Below are positions 1 through 8,119 of a DNA stretch of 35,702 nucleotides, piece after piece. The number at the start of each line of letters is the position of its first letter. Position 1 is the stretch's first letter. The notes under the pieces are model-generated. The model was not told where the DNA came from, ran no database searches, and saw only the letters and a program-made list of their open reading frames with translations. Source of the DNA: an uncultured Bacilli bacterium. GTDB lineage: Bacteria > Bacillota_I > Bacilli_A > RF39 > UBA660. Both the position numbers and the translations under genes were made by a program. Where the stretch lies: contig CAKOIE010000013.1 in NCBI GenBank assembly GCA_934086395.1, positions 1-35,702 of the forward strand, given 5' to 3'.

Positions 1-119
1 ATTTTTATTCAAACAAAGTTCACCTTTGTTTGCTATCGGTAATTATAAATCGGTATAATTTTAACTAATGTTTAACAGGTATAAAAATATAATATATATG
101 AATTTTCGTAATATTTTAC

Positions 120-148
120 TTGCTTATCATTTAGTTATTTGGTATTCT
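120..148 (+). promoter_or_regulatory. candidate promoter for the short hydrophobic ORF
   Basis: TTGCTT at 120-125 and TATTCT at 143-148 are separated by 17 bases. Transcription would begin near 155 and read into the structured leader of the ORF at 217. The same TTGCTT -35 recurs in front of lysS. Only seven of the twelve bases match the sigma-A consensus, so this is a candidate only. Confidence 0.35.
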
Positions 149-176
149 ATTACTTAAGGAATATTTAATTGTTTAG

Positions 177-365
177 GTGATTACCTCTACTCTAGTAATA
201 GAAAGAGGTGGTTAATGTGAATAAAAGATTATTATATTTTATAATATTTAATTTATTTATTATTATTTTTATTTTATTATTTATCATTATTAAAATGAAT
301 ATAATAAAATAAAATCACCATAAACAAGGGGTTTTGGTGACATATCCTTTATCTAAGGTAATCAC
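177..365 (+). ncRNA. structured mRNA with alternative long-range pairing
   Basis: Three pairings are visible. ACCTCT 183-188 pairs with AGAGGT 204-209 over the ribosome binding site. GTGATTACCT 177-186 pairs perfectly with AGGTAATCAC 356-365. TCACCA 315-320 pairs with TGGTGA 335-340. The first two compete for 183-186, and the second competes with the terminator stem at 363-369. This is what an mRNA switching between translatable and silent folds would look like. It is inferred from complementarity only. Confidence 0.4.
217..312 (+). CDS. 31-residue hydrophobic peptide, type I toxin-like
   Basis: A GTG-started ORF of 31 codons encodes a peptide with a short basic start (MNKR), about 20 consecutive hydrophobic residues rich in Ile, Leu and Phe, and a Lys-containing tail. 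It could be a single transmembrane helix. AGAGGTGG at 204-211 is a good ribosome binding site 5 bases before GTG. That site is complementary to ACCTCT at 183-188, so it can be hidden in a hairpin. The segment 177-186 can instead pair with 356-365 downstream of the ORF, giving two mutually exclusive folds. A terminator follows at 363-396. Small size, masked ribosome binding site and end-to-end pairing are typical of type I toxin mRNAs (Fst, TxpA, BsrG types), but I recognise no specific family. AT-rich DNA easily encodes such residues by chance. Confidence 0.42.
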   Translation: MNKRLLYFIIFNLFIIIFILLFIIIKMNIIK

Positions 366-397
366 TTAACAACTCAAAATTAAGTGTTCCTTTTTTA
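363..397 (+). terminator. Rho-independent terminator of the short hydrophobic ORF
   Basis: CACTTAA 363-369 pairs with TTAAGTG 380-386, followed by a T-rich tract at 387-400. It ends the plus-strand transcript before the 3' end of lgt, which converges from the right. Confidence 0.6.
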
Positions 398-400
398 TTT

Positions 401-421
401 TATGTAAGTCTTGCTTACATA
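401..421. repeat. inverted repeat between short ORF and lgt
   Basis: TATGTAAG 401-408 and CTTACATA 414-421 form a perfect 8-bp stem with a 5-base loop. There is no T-tract on the correct side for either strand, so it is not an obvious terminator. The rest of 422-499 is AT-rich and shows nothing clear. Confidence 0.35.
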
Positions 422-499
422 TTCATACTATCAAATTTTAATAATTTGTACAAGTGTAATTTTAACAAAATATGAATAATCGTGAATTTAATTTATTTA

Positions 500-1315
500 T
501 TAAAATCTTAAATTATCTACATTATTTGTATCATTGTATAGATCTTCAAATCGACTTTTCTTTTTATTTTTGCAAAGAATTATTATTCCAATAATAATCA
601 TAATGATAGAAACTATTTGAGCTATTTTTAACCCCATAATTAATAAGGCATCTGTTCTACTTATTTCAATAAAGAATCTAATTATACCATATCCTATTAG
701 GTATAGTGCAGACATTGTTCCTACTTTTCTAAATTTATATCTTCTTATAAATAAAAATATAATAAATAAAATAAAGCATGCTACCGATTCATATAAGAAT
801 GTTGGAGTATAGTATATTCCATCTATTTTCATATTATCAATTATAAATCTTGGAATATGTAAATTTTTTAAATGGTCAAAAGTTGTTGCAGCGCCGTGAG
901 CTTCTTGATTAAAGAAATTACCCCATCTACCTATTGCTTGTCCCAATAATAATGGTACACATATTACATCTAGATATCTAATTAATCTAGTTTTATATTT
1001 ATTGCAATAGAATAGCATTGTTAATAGTCCTCCTATTAAACCACCATGAATTGCTAAGCCACCCTTCCATACCATAAATATTTCTTCTGGATGGACTCCA
1101 TAATAATCTAAATTAAATAATACATAATAAAGTCTTGCACATATATATCCTATAATAACTGTCCAAAAACACATATTAAAAATAAAATCATACTTTAAAT
1201 TTAATCTATAAGCTTCTTTTTTTACTAGAAATAATCCTACGAAAATGGCAACTAGCATTAAAACTGAATACCATCTTATTTCGAAGGAACCTATACTTAC
1301 TATTATTGGACTCAT
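500..1315 (-). CDS. lgt: prolipoprotein diacylglyceryl transferase
   Basis: Integral membrane enzyme that moves diacylglycerol from phosphatidylglycerol to the lipobox cysteine of prolipoproteins, the first step of lipoprotein maturation. The 271 residues have about seven hydrophobic segments. Conserved Lgt signatures are present: HGGLIGG around residues 90-96 and GRWGNFFNQE around 129-138 followed by H140, matching the essential His and Arg regions of the family. PTFLYES lies further on. Length is normal. The gene starts three bases after the stop of the small membrane protein gene, so they are probably cotranscribed. Two predicted lipoproteins at 28960-30818 are likely substrates. Confidence 0.96.
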   Translation of the reverse strand: MSPIIVSIGSFEIRWYSVLMLVAIFVGLFLVKKEAYRLNLKYDFIFNMCFWTVIIGYICARLYYVLFNLDYYGVHPEEIFMVWKGGLAIHGGLIGGLLTMLFYCNKYKTRLIRYLDVICVPLLLGQAIGRWGNFFNQEAHGAATTFDHLKNLHIPRFIIDNMKIDGIYYTPTFLYESVACFILFIIFLFIRRYKFRKVGTMSALYLIGYGIIRFFIEISRTDALLIMGLKIAQIVSIIMIIIGIIILCKNKKKSRFEDLYNDTNNVDNLRF

Positions 1316-1318
1316 AAT

Positions 1319-1714
1319 TTAATCTCCTATTACATTTTTAGTTATTACTTTATCTAATATTAAGGTTATTGCAGATATAAATATTGCTATAAAAAATGGT
1401 AAAATCCAACCTTCAACTACAAACGCATCACCCATAATTAAACTAGCTAATTTTAATATTATTACATTTATAAATGGATAAAATATTCCGGTAGTAAAAA
1501 TAGTTACTGGTAAAAACACTAATTTTAAAAATGGTTTTACGGTTGAACTTAATAAACTAATTACTAAAGATGTTATAATTGCATAACCAAATGATTCAAT
1601 ATAAAATCCTTTAAATATTTTTGATGCTAATATTAACACAATTGAGTTTATTAATAATGTTAAAGTATATTCAAGTATAACATACTTAAAATCTTTATCT
1701 TTACTATATATCAT
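1319..1714 (-). CDS. YvlD-type small membrane protein (phage holin family 4)
   Basis: A 131-residue, very hydrophobic protein with four likely membrane helices. The central STVKPFLKLVFLPVTI segment is characteristic of the family Pfam calls Phage_holin_4_2, which includes Bacillus YvlD. Despite the name, chromosomal members are not phage lysis genes and their function is not established; YvlD in Bacillus belongs to cell-envelope stress operons. AGGTGAT lies before the ATG. It is the first gene of a likely two-gene unit with lgt, three bases downstream. No phage genes are nearby. Confidence 0.85.
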   Translation of the reverse strand: MIYSKDKDFKYVILEYTLTLLINSIVLILASKIFKGFYIESFGYAIITSLVISLLSSTVKPFLKLVFLPVTIFTTGIFYPFINVIILKLASLIMGDAFVVEGWILPFFIAIFISAITLILDKVITKNVIGD

Positions 1715-1752
1715 TTTTCTATCACCTGTAATTATTATATTACAAAAATAGT

Positions 1753-1780
1753 AAAAAAAAAATGGTTACGAGAACCATTT
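1753..1780 (-). terminator. terminator of the YfcC-type carrier gene
   Basis: Minus-strand stem AAATGGTT/AACCATTT (1773-1780 with 1760-1767), loop of five, followed by a run of U at 1760-1753. It overlaps the stop codon of the carrier gene. Confidence 0.75.
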
Positions 1781-3177
1781 TAAATAAATAGCATTATTAC
1801 TATTAATATAATAAACATAATTAGAACAAATTTCCAAATATATTTAATCCAATCTTTAAATTTAATATCACAATATGATAGTCCCATTAAAAGAATGGCA
1901 GATGATGGTGCTATTAATGATGCTAAACCAAATGTTGTTTGTAAAATAATAGCAATTTGATTTACATTATCAGCAAATGTATATTTTAAGAATGTTCCTA
2001 TTAAGTTAACTGTGTATTGATATTCAACAGTAAATAATGATGTAAATAATCCAGCAATAGCTGTTAATACAACATTAAATTTATCGCTTAAATGAATAAA
2101 CCAATCTACAATTGTAGGTAATATAGGATACATTGCTGAGAATTCTAATACTAAGTAAGAAAGTAATAGTAATATTACTAATTTACCTGATTTTTTAAAT
2201 CCCTCACCAAATGATTCTAAATAATCATCAAGACTTAATTTGTAAATCCATTTTAACAATAATGTAGTAATTATCATTAATCCTTGAATTCCAAAAATGT
2301 CCCAACTACCAAATGCAGTTGCACTACCTAAGATATAAGAAAAGATTGTTGAATCAAATAATTTAAATTCTTGAATACTCTTTAAAGCAGTTTCAAACCA
2401 TTTTATTCCGAATGCACTATTCCATGGGAAGTATGCCATTATTGAAATAACAGCGAATAAAACTAATAATACTACAACAGGCCATACAGTTTTTTTCTTA
2501 GTTACATCAGCTGGAATAAATAAATCTTCAACTGGTTTTGTTTCTTTATTCTTAAGTGTTTTTCTTAGGTGTAAAATATTAAATACATTGAATATAATAA
2601 ACGCAAGTAATAAAATAATTAACTTAATATACCATAGTGTATTAAATTCAAGACCTAAATAGTTTACATTCATACCAACTATTTTAGTACTATACATTGA
2701 ACCTACAGTTCCAGCTAAGATAGAACCAACTGTTGTACAAAATGATGTCATCTTATCAAGTTTCATTTCTTTCATTATAGAAACAACAAAAGGAACTGCT
2801 ACTAATAATAAGATATATTCATTTGTTACAGCACTTAAAGCAGTAAAGATAAATGATACTATTAAAGTAAAGAATATTTCTTCCTTTTTAAATAATTTGG
2901 CTATTTTAGTAATTAGAACTTGGTATCCGCCAATTCTTGATAATACTTGATAAAATCCACCTAATACGAATATAAATGTTACTAATACTGTAAAATAGTA
3001 CATTCCAAGAAATCCATATGTGAATAAATCAAATAAACCAATACGAGTTATTTCAGTTACAGATATCCCTGTTCCAGAAAAAGATCCTTGAGGGATAATC
3101 CATGTTAATAAAACTGTTAATAATACCATAATTCCTGATACTTTAACTAAATCAAATTTTTTTACATCTTTCTTCAT
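1780..3177 (-). CDS. YfcC/DcuC-superfamily membrane carrier
   Basis: A 465-residue polytopic membrane protein with about twelve hydrophobic segments. The N-terminal block LLTVLLTWIIPQGSF followed by a gap and FVLGGFYQVLSRIGGYQ resembles YfcC-type carriers (C4-dicarboxylate anaerobic carrier superfamily), and the TNEYILLLVAVPF region resembles the conserved loop of that superfamily. Substrates of the family include dicarboxylates, basic amino acids and short peptides; none can be assigned here. It has its own strong ribosome binding site (AGGAGGAGG) and terminator, so it is probably monocistronic. Confidence 0.8.
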   Translation of the reverse strand: MKKDVKKFDLVKVSGIMVLLTVLLTWIIPQGSFSGTGISVTEITRIGLFDLFTYGFLGMYYFTVLVTFIFVLGGFYQVLSRIGGYQVLITKIAKLFKKEEIFFTLIVSFIFTALSAVTNEYILLLVAVPFVVSIMKEMKLDKMTSFCTTVGSILAGTVGSMYSTKIVGMNVNYLGLEFNTLWYIKLIILLLAFIIFNVFNILHLRKTLKNKETKPVEDLFIPADVTKKKTVWPVVVLLVLFAVISIMAYFPWNSAFGIKWFETALKSIQEFKLFDSTIFSYILGSATAFGSWDIFGIQGLMIITTLLLKWIYKLSLDDYLESFGEGFKKSGKLVILLLLSYLVLEFSAMYPILPTIVDWFIHLSDKFNVVLTAIAGLFTSLFTVEYQYTVNLIGTFLKYTFADNVNQIAIILQTTFGLASLIAPSSAILLMGLSYCDIKFKDWIKYIWKFVLIMFIILIVIMLFI

Positions 3178-3199
3178 TTTTAACCTCCTCCTAACAATA

Positions 3200-3208
3200 A
3201 TTATATCA
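3200..3208 (-). promoter_or_regulatory. extended -10 promoter of the carrier gene
   Basis: Minus strand TGATATAAT (TGnTATAAT) 23 bases before the ATG. The -35 region at about 3223-3228 is poor (ATTTAT), which fits an extended -10 promoter. Confidence 0.5.
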
Positions 3209-3277
3209 TGATTGACTAGAATATAAATGATTTTTTGCTATTTTATAACATTTTATCCTTAATTTTAGGACAAATTT

Positions 3278-3303
3278 AAAAGAGCAAACATTATATTTTG
3301 CTC
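3278..3303 (-). terminator. terminator of lysS
   Basis: GAGCAAA 3282-3288 pairs with TTTGCTC 3297-3303. On the minus strand the stem is followed by UUUU. It begins 6 bases after the lysS stop. Confidence 0.65.
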
Positions 3304-3309
3304 AATTTT

Positions 3310-4806
3310 TTATTTATTATCATTTTGAATTGGTTTCATTGTTGGGAATAATAATACATCTCTAATTGATTCTTGTTCTGTAAATAACATTATCATTCTA
3401 TCAATACCATAACCTATTCCACCTGCTGGTGGCATACCGTATTCTAGAGCTTCAATAAAGTCATAATCAATATCATTAGCTTCATCGTTGCCTAATTCTT
3501 TTTCTTTTAATTGTTCTTCAAATCTTTCTAATTGATCAATTGGATCATTAAGCTCAGTATAAGCATTTGCGCATTCATGTCCTGATATAAATAATTCAAA
3601 GCGATCAACAAATCTTGGATCTTCTGGATTTTTCTTAGTAAGTGGTGAAATTTCTACTGGATGACCATATAGGAATGTTGGTTCAATTAATGTTTCTTCA
3701 ACATATTTTTCAAAGAATAAATTAATTATATGTCCAACGGTATGCTCATGTTCTGCTACTTCTATATCATGTTCTTTAGCTAGTTTTAAGGCTTCTTCAA
3801 CTGTCATTGCTTGTTTAAAATCAATTCCAGTTTTTTCTTTAATAGCATCAACCATACTTATTCTTTTCCATTTACCAGATAAATCTACATCATGTCCTAA
3901 ATAATGAAATGTTGTTTTTCCACAAACTTTTTCAGCTATAGTTTGATACATTTCTTCAGTTAAATCCATCATACCTTCTAAGTTAGAATATGCTTCATAA
4001 ACTTCCATCATAGTAAATTCTGGGTTATGTTGTGGATCCATTCCTTCATTTCTAAATATTCTTCCTATTTCATATACTCTTTCCATACCACCGACTAGTA
4101 ATCTTTTTAAATTTAATTCTAAGGCAATACGTAAATACATATCTAAATCTTGAGTGTTATGATGAGTTACAAATGGTCTTGCAGATGCACCTGTTAGAAG
4201 AGTTGTTAAAATAGGTGTTTCTACTTCAACAAATCCTTTATTATCTAAGAAATTTTGTATACATCTAATAATTTTAGGGCGCATAAATGCGACTTTTTTA
4301 GAATCTTCATTCATTATTAAATCTACATAACGTCTTCTATATCTTTCTTCTACATCAGTTAATCCATGGAATTTTTCAGGTAATGGACGTAAAGACTTAA
4401 CTAAATGAGTATATTCTAAACATTTTAATGTTAACTCACCAGTTTTAGTTTTCATTACTTTGCCATAAACTCCTACTATATCGCCAATGTCTGCTGATTT
4501 AAATAGATTATAGGTTTCTTCTCCAACATCATTAATAGAAATATAAATTTGAATTTTTCCTTTTTTATCTTGAATTGTAAAGAATGATGCTTTACCCATT
4601 TTACGAATGAACATTATTCTTCCGGCTACTTTATAACAATCATTAATGTTTTCAAAGTCATCATGAGGAATATCTTTGTATTTTTCTTTTAAGTCTTCTG
4701 AGTAAGCAGTACGATCATATCTTGAACCAAATGGATCAATACCTAACTCTTTAATTTTAGCTACTTTTTCTCTTCTTACTATTTCTTGATCTGTTAAATT
4801 ACGCAT
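3310..4806 (-). CDS. lysS: lysyl-tRNA synthetase, class II
   Basis: Charges tRNA-Lys with lysine in the cytosol. The 498-residue length is standard. An N-terminal OB-fold anticodon-binding domain (about residues 55-150, with GRIMFIRKMGKASF) precedes the class II catalytic core: motif 1 near FVEVETPIL, motif 2 with RIFRNEGMD and FTMMEVYEAY, and motif 3 GGIGYGIDRMIMLFT near the C-terminus. No T-box leader exists, since the upstream gap is only 85 bases. It is divergent from gerQ and has its own promoter and terminator. Confidence 0.98.
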   Translation of the reverse strand: MRNLTDQEIVRREKVAKIKELGIDPFGSRYDRTAYSEDLKEKYKDIPHDDFENINDCYKVAGRIMFIRKMGKASFFTIQDKKGKIQIYISINDVGEETYNLFKSADIGDIVGVYGKVMKTKTGELTLKCLEYTHLVKSLRPLPEKFHGLTDVEERYRRRYVDLIMNEDSKKVAFMRPKIIRCIQNFLDNKGFVEVETPILTTLLTGASARPFVTHHNTQDLDMYLRIALELNLKRLLVGGMERVYEIGRIFRNEGMDPQHNPEFTMMEVYEAYSNLEGMMDLTEEMYQTIAEKVCGKTTFHYLGHDVDLSGKWKRISMVDAIKEKTGIDFKQAMTVEEALKLAKEHDIEVAEHEHTVGHIINLFFEKYVEETLIEPTFLYGHPVEISPLTKKNPEDPRFVDRFELFISGHECANAYTELNDPIDQLERFEEQLKEKELGNDEANDIDYDFIEALEYGMPPAGGIGYGIDRMIMLFTEQESIRDVLLFPTMKPIQNDNK

Positions 4807-4829
4807 ATTTAATCACTTCTTTCTTCCAT

Positions 4830-4858
4830 AGTATACTTAAAAAGTAATAAAAAAGCAA
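4830..4858 (-). promoter_or_regulatory. lysS promoter
   Basis: Minus strand TTGCTT (4858-4853), 17-base spacer, TATACT (4835-4830). The predicted start lies about 18 bases before the lysS ATG, leaving no room for a T-box. Confidence 0.6.
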
Positions 4859-4891
4859 TAAAAGAATAATCTTAATTTAGGAGGAATTATT

Positions 4892-5242
4892 ATGAACGGA
4901 AGTTATTACCCTAGTGCAAAATATCCAAATGATTATAATTTAAATACAGCTCCGATTGGTGGAGGCGCAAATGGGAATGTTCAAGATGAACAAAGTTATA
5001 TTGAAAATATTTTAAGATTAAATAAAGGTAAGAGAGCTAAGGCATATTTTTCTTTTCCTGATTCTAATGAATGGCGTGATAAAGTTTTTGAAGGAATTAT
5101 TGAGGAAGCTGGAAAAGACCACCTTGTTATGAGTGATCCTAAAACTGGAAAATGGTCTTTAATTCTTCTTATTTATTTAAATTTTGTTGAGTTTGATGAG
5201 AAAATGAATTATAGTCATGCTTATTCGGAGATAACTTATTAG
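4892..5242 (+). CDS. gerQ: GerQ-like spore coat protein
   Basis: A 116-residue protein. The core YIENILRLNKGKRAKAYFSF, then VFEGIIEEAGKDHLVMSDP followed by YLNFVEFDE near the end, matches GerQ (YwdL) of Bacillus, a spore-coat protein needed to hold the cortex-lytic enzyme CwlJ for germination. The Bacillus protein is about 180 residues; here the long N-terminal low-complexity region is cut to about 30 residues containing a short GGGANGN stretch. AGGAGG precedes the ATG. It is one of two long genes on the plus strand. With the cwlD-like gene at 20993 it points to a sporulating lineage. No clear sporulation sigma promoter was found, and cwlJ is not in the window. Confidence 0.85.
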   Translation: MNGSYYPSAKYPNDYNLNTAPIGGGANGNVQDEQSYIENILRLNKGKRAKAYFSFPDSNEWRDKVFEGIIEEAGKDHLVMSDPKTGKWSLILLIYLNFVEFDEKMNYSHAYSEITY

Positions 5243-5255
5243 GTTATCTTTTTTC
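5229..5255 (+). terminator. terminator of gerQ
   Basis: AGATAAC 5229-5235 pairs with GTTATCT 5243-5249, followed by a T run to 5254. The loop contains the gerQ stop codon. Confidence 0.7.
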
Positions 5256-5303
5256 TTTTCTACTGAAAATTAGTGTCACTTTTGTCAGTGAATTTCAATG
5301 AGG

Positions 5304-5816
5304 TTATAAATAAGAATTTAAATTTTTTCTTTCATTTGATAGATTTGTAGATTGGCCATGCCCTGGATATATTTCCAAATCATTTTTAAATGCTAATATT
5401 TTTTTAATACTTTCTTGCATTTCTTTAAAGTTTCCTCCTGGCAGGTCTGTTCTTCCGATAGCGCATTTAAAAATAAAATCTCCACTAAATAATTTATCAT
5501 CAAATAAGAATCCAACTAAATCTTCTTTATGTCCAGGATAAGCAATCACCTTAAATTTAAATTTTGATATTGTTATTTCTTTAGCAGAATCTTTATAATC
5601 ATAAACTGGTACATTTTTATATTTTAATATATCATTTAAGGCACCATAGTGATCTTTATGATAGTGAGTTATTAATACTCCAAGTAGATTTCCATGAATA
5701 TGATTTAATATCGTTTTAGCTTCATCTCCAGGATCAACAATTAAATAATCATTATCAATATTTAATATGTAACAGTTTTCTAATAAATTTCCAACAACTA
5801 TTGTTTTAATATTCAA
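5304..5816 (-). CDS. MBL-fold hydrolase, glyoxalase II-like (YqgX group)
   Basis: A 170-residue metallo-beta-lactamase fold protein. The metal motif HxHxDH is at residues 51-56 (HYHKDH). Further ligands fit YPGH in the middle, SGDFIF, and YPGHG near the C-terminus. The GRTDLPGG signature is typical of the short glyoxalase II-like YqgX group, which hydrolyses thioesters. It lacks the C-terminal substrate-binding domain of true GloB, so the substrate is uncertain. It converges with gerQ and diverges from the lemA-like gene. Confidence 0.88.
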   Translation of the reverse strand: MNIKTIVVGNLLENCYILNIDNDYLIVDPGDEAKTILNHIHGNLLGVLITHYHKDHYGALNDILKYKNVPVYDYKDSAKEITISKFKFKVIAYPGHKEDLVGFLFDDKLFSGDFIFKCAIGRTDLPGGNFKEMQESIKKILAFKNDLEIYPGHGQSTNLSNERKNLNSYL

Positions 5817-5906
5817 ATTAATCAGCTTCTTTCTATCATAATTATACTATATTTAATGTTTTATTTTTAATAAATTTAATGTATAATTTAAGATAGGTGA
5901 TATAAA

Positions 5907-6452
5907 ATGAATGCAGTAAGTATTATTTTACTTTTAATAATAATTGGAGGAATATGTGGAATAGTTTATGTTATTGTATATAATAATTTACAAGCATATA
6001 CTTTAAAGATTAATGAAGCAGAAGGATTAATTGATGAATTGTTAAGAAAAAAATATGATACTATTTTAATGATGAAAGATATAATTATTGAAGAAACTGA
6101 TGTTCCTGAAAAATCTTTTGATGAGGTATTAAAATTAAAGAAACAAAATTTATCTAGTTTTGATTTAGAAAGAAAATTAAGTGTTTATAATAATTTAATT
6201 GTAAAAATAAATAGTGATTATGATAATTTGCTTAGTAACATTAGATTTAATAATTATTTTAATGACTTAAATGAAATTAATCAAAAGTTAGAGGCAGCTA
6301 AAAGTTTTTATAATAAATATACTAATATATTAAATAAATATACTAAAAAATTTCCATCTAACGTGATAGCTTTTAGTCATGGAATTAAGACAAGAGCATT
6401 CTTTGATGGAAAAGATATGTTTGATGAAGATTTAAAGGATTTTAAATTATAA
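5907..6452 (+). CDS. LemA family membrane protein
   Basis: A 181-residue protein with an N-terminal membrane helix (residues 4-26) and a long helical domain facing outwards or inwards. The NLQAYTLKINEAEGLIDELLRK start and FPSNVIAFSHG near residue 150 match the LemA family. Function of the family is poorly known. AGGTGAT precedes the ATG, and a TATAAT box at 5882-5887 may be its -10. It ends at a bidirectional terminator shared with the converging NUDIX gene. Confidence 0.75.
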   Translation: MNAVSIILLLIIIGGICGIVYVIVYNNLQAYTLKINEAEGLIDELLRKKYDTILMMKDIIIEETDVPEKSFDEVLKLKKQNLSSFDLERKLSVYNNLIVKINSDYDNLLSNIRFNNYFNDLNEINQKLEAAKSFYNKYTNILNKYTKKFPSNVIAFSHGIKTRAFFDGKDMFDEDLKDFKL

Positions 6453-6456
6453 AATA

Positions 6457-6487
6457 AAAATGAAGATCAAGTAAGTCTTCATTTTTT
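6457..6487. terminator. bidirectional terminator between lemA-like and nudix genes
   Basis: AAAATGAAGA 6457-6466 pairs with TCTTCATTTT 6476-6485. T runs follow on the plus strand, and U-rich sequence follows on the minus strand, so it can end both converging transcripts. Confidence 0.75.
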
Positions 6488-6911
6488 AATATAATAAATT
6501 ATTTTCTTTAGCATAAGGGATAAAATGATCAGTAATTGCAGTTGATAAATCACTTTCATCATCATTTAAGCCATGCCATTTATAATCCATAATTTCTTCA
6601 TTAGGTAATAATTCTACATCAATTGGTTTAGATGATAGCATCATATGCATTTCAATAGTTAGGTTTGGATCTGATAAGGCAGGTTCTCTAAAGCAAAGAA
6701 TTTCTTTTAAATCTTTTTCTTCAATGATAAATCCGTTAGCAATTTCTTCAATGCATTCTCTTACGGCTGCTTCTTTAAAAGTTTCGCCTTTTTCGACTCC
6801 ACCACCAACTAAGGTGTATTTTCCTTTTTTGGCACTTCTTTGTGACATGCTTACTAATACTTTACCGTCTTTAATAAATACGGTTGATACAACATATATT
6901 AAATCTTCCAT
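6486..6911 (-). CDS. NUDIX hydrolase
   Basis: A 141-residue single-domain NUDIX protein that should cleave a nucleoside diphosphate-linked compound. The NUDIX box lies at about residues 37-58: GGVEKGE, seven residues, then RECIEE. The glycine that usually follows REUxEExG is replaced by Ala-Asn in this copy, a small deviation. The substrate cannot be predicted. It is the last gene of the rplI-dnaB-M23-walJ-rlmH run and starts 12 bases after rlmH, with AAGGAG as ribosome binding site. Confidence 0.9.
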   Translation of the reverse strand: MEDLIYVVSTVFIKDGKVLVSMSQRSAKKGKYTLVGGGVEKGETFKEAAVRECIEEIANGFIIEEKDLKEILCFREPALSDPNLTIEMHMMLSSKPIDVELLPNEEIMDYKWHGLNDDESDLSTAITDHFIPYAKENNLLY

Positions 6912-6923
6912 TTTAACTCCTTT

Positions 6924-7358
6924 TTATTTGTGATATGTTTCATTATTAATTATTTTAAAAGAACGATAGATTTGTTCTAAAAGAATTCCTCTAAATAAAC
7001 CATGAGGAAATGTTAAATCACTAAATGATATTTTGTAATCTACTTTTTCTAAAACTTTATCTGCTATTCCGTCTGATCCACCAATTATAAAATCGATGTT
7101 ACCATAGTTCATTAGTGATTTATCTATAAATTTTGATAATTCTGGTGATGTATATTTTTTACCATCTAGTGTTAAAGCAACTTTAAATGATTTATCTTTT
7201 AGTTTTGTTAAAATTCTATCTCCTTCTTCTTTTTTGTTTGAATCAATTAATTCAACTATTTCTAATTTATGATATTTATTTATTCTAGTTAAATAATCAT
7301 TTATTAAATCAAGAAGATATTTTTCTTTAATTTTTCCAATACATATTATTCTTATCAT
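6924..7358 (-). CDS. rlmH: 23S rRNA (pseudouridine-1915-N3) methyltransferase RlmH
   Basis: SPOUT-class methyltransferase that modifies pseudouridine 1915 in helix 69 of 23S rRNA. The 144 residues are slightly shorter than the usual 156-159. The knot region carries IIGGSDG and FPHGLFRGILLEQIYRSF, and the protein ends with the invariant YHK. Its ATG overlaps the walJ stop in an ATGA junction, so the two are translationally coupled. The walJ-rlmH neighbourhood is shared with Bacillus. Confidence 0.95.
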   Translation of the reverse strand: MIRIICIGKIKEKYLLDLINDYLTRINKYHKLEIVELIDSNKKEEGDRILTKLKDKSFKVALTLDGKKYTSPELSKFIDKSLMNYGNIDFIIGGSDGIADKVLEKVDYKISFSDLTFPHGLFRGILLEQIYRSFKIINNETYHK

Positions 7359-8119
7359 ACTTCAATATTTCCTGATATTTCATTTTGTTTAGCAATAATA
7401 ATGTTGTTAAATTCTATTTCATGATCTTTAAATTCATTTTGAAGTGTTTCAAGCGCTATTTCTGGGGTGTTATTTTCTTCGCTAAGGTGGGCTAAAATGA
7501 TTTCTTTAGTATTACTCCCAATTATCTTACTAAGGTAGAAAGCGGATGATTCATTAGAAAGGTGGCCTTTATCGCTAGCTACTCTTCTTTTTAACCATCC
7601 GGGATATCTACCATTAAGTAACATATCAGCGTTATGATTACTTTCAAAAATATAAACTGTTTTATTTTTTAATTTATTAAAATATTTTTGATTAAGGTAA
7701 CCTGTGTCTGTTATTTGGACAACACTACTATCTCCCTCGTTTATTATATATCCACGTGAATCTGATGTATCATGACTTGTTTTAATATTTTCAATTAAAA
7801 GATTATCTATTATCATATCATCTTCTAAAAGAATAATATTTTCATATGTTTTTAAATATGGTAAATCTTCTAACATAGGTATTGTTAATATTAAGGTTGG
7901 ACTATATTTTTTAATTATATTTTTTATAGAACTTACATGGTCTGAATGAGTGTGAGTGATAAAAATATAATCGATATTATCTAAATTGGTATTATTTTCA
8001 ATTAGTTTTTCATTTAGATACGTCATTGTACAACCGGCATCAATTAGGATTTCATGGTTTTTTGTTTTGATATAAGTTGAATTTCCTTTTGAACCACTTG
8101 CTAATACACTTACTAACAT
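7355..8119 (-). CDS. walJ: MBL-fold exonuclease-like protein WalJ (YycJ)
   Basis: A 254-residue metallo-beta-lactamase fold protein of the YycJ/WalJ family, associated with the WalRK cell-wall regulon in Bacillus and reported as a 5'-exonuclease in mismatch repair. It begins with the family signature VSVLASGSKGNS and has HTHSDH at residues 56-61. DTGYL and ILAHLSEENNTP follow. I choose the ATG at 8119, directly before that signature, rather than an in-frame ATG at 8134 that adds five residues. The chosen start overlaps the stop of the upstream peptidase gene by seven bases. walR, walK, walH and walI are absent from this position. Confidence 0.9.
   Translation of the reverse strand: MLVSVLASGSKGNSTYIKTKNHEILIDAGCTMTYLNEKLIENNTNLDNIDYIFITHTHSDHVSSIKNIIKKYSPTLILTIPMLEDLPYLKTYENIILLEDDMIIDNLLIENIKTSHDTSDSRGYIINEGDSSVVQITDTGYLNQKYFNKLKNKTVYIFESNHNADMLLNGRYPGWLKRRVASDKGHLSNESSAFYLSKIIGSNTKEIILAHLSEENNTPEIALETLQNEFKDHEIEFNNIIIAKQNEISGNIEV

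Noticed and set aside
10..32. Inverted repeat CAAACAAAG/CTTTGTTTG at the left edge as a terminator
   Set aside because: The stem is perfect, but there is no T-tract after it on either strand.
1319..1714. Prophage indicated by the holin-family protein
   Set aside because: The family is mostly chromosomal and unrelated to lysis. No phage structural, integrase or lysin genes surround it.
4807..4891. T-box leader for lysS (and likewise for trpS at 28902-28959)
   Set aside because: The upstream gaps of 85 and 58 bases are too short, and the predicted lysS promoter leaves a leader of about 18 bases.
5256..5303. Imperfect hairpin around CACTGACAAAAGTG as a terminator of the MBL gene
   Set aside because: Only four paired bases without a bulge and no U-tract on the minus strand.
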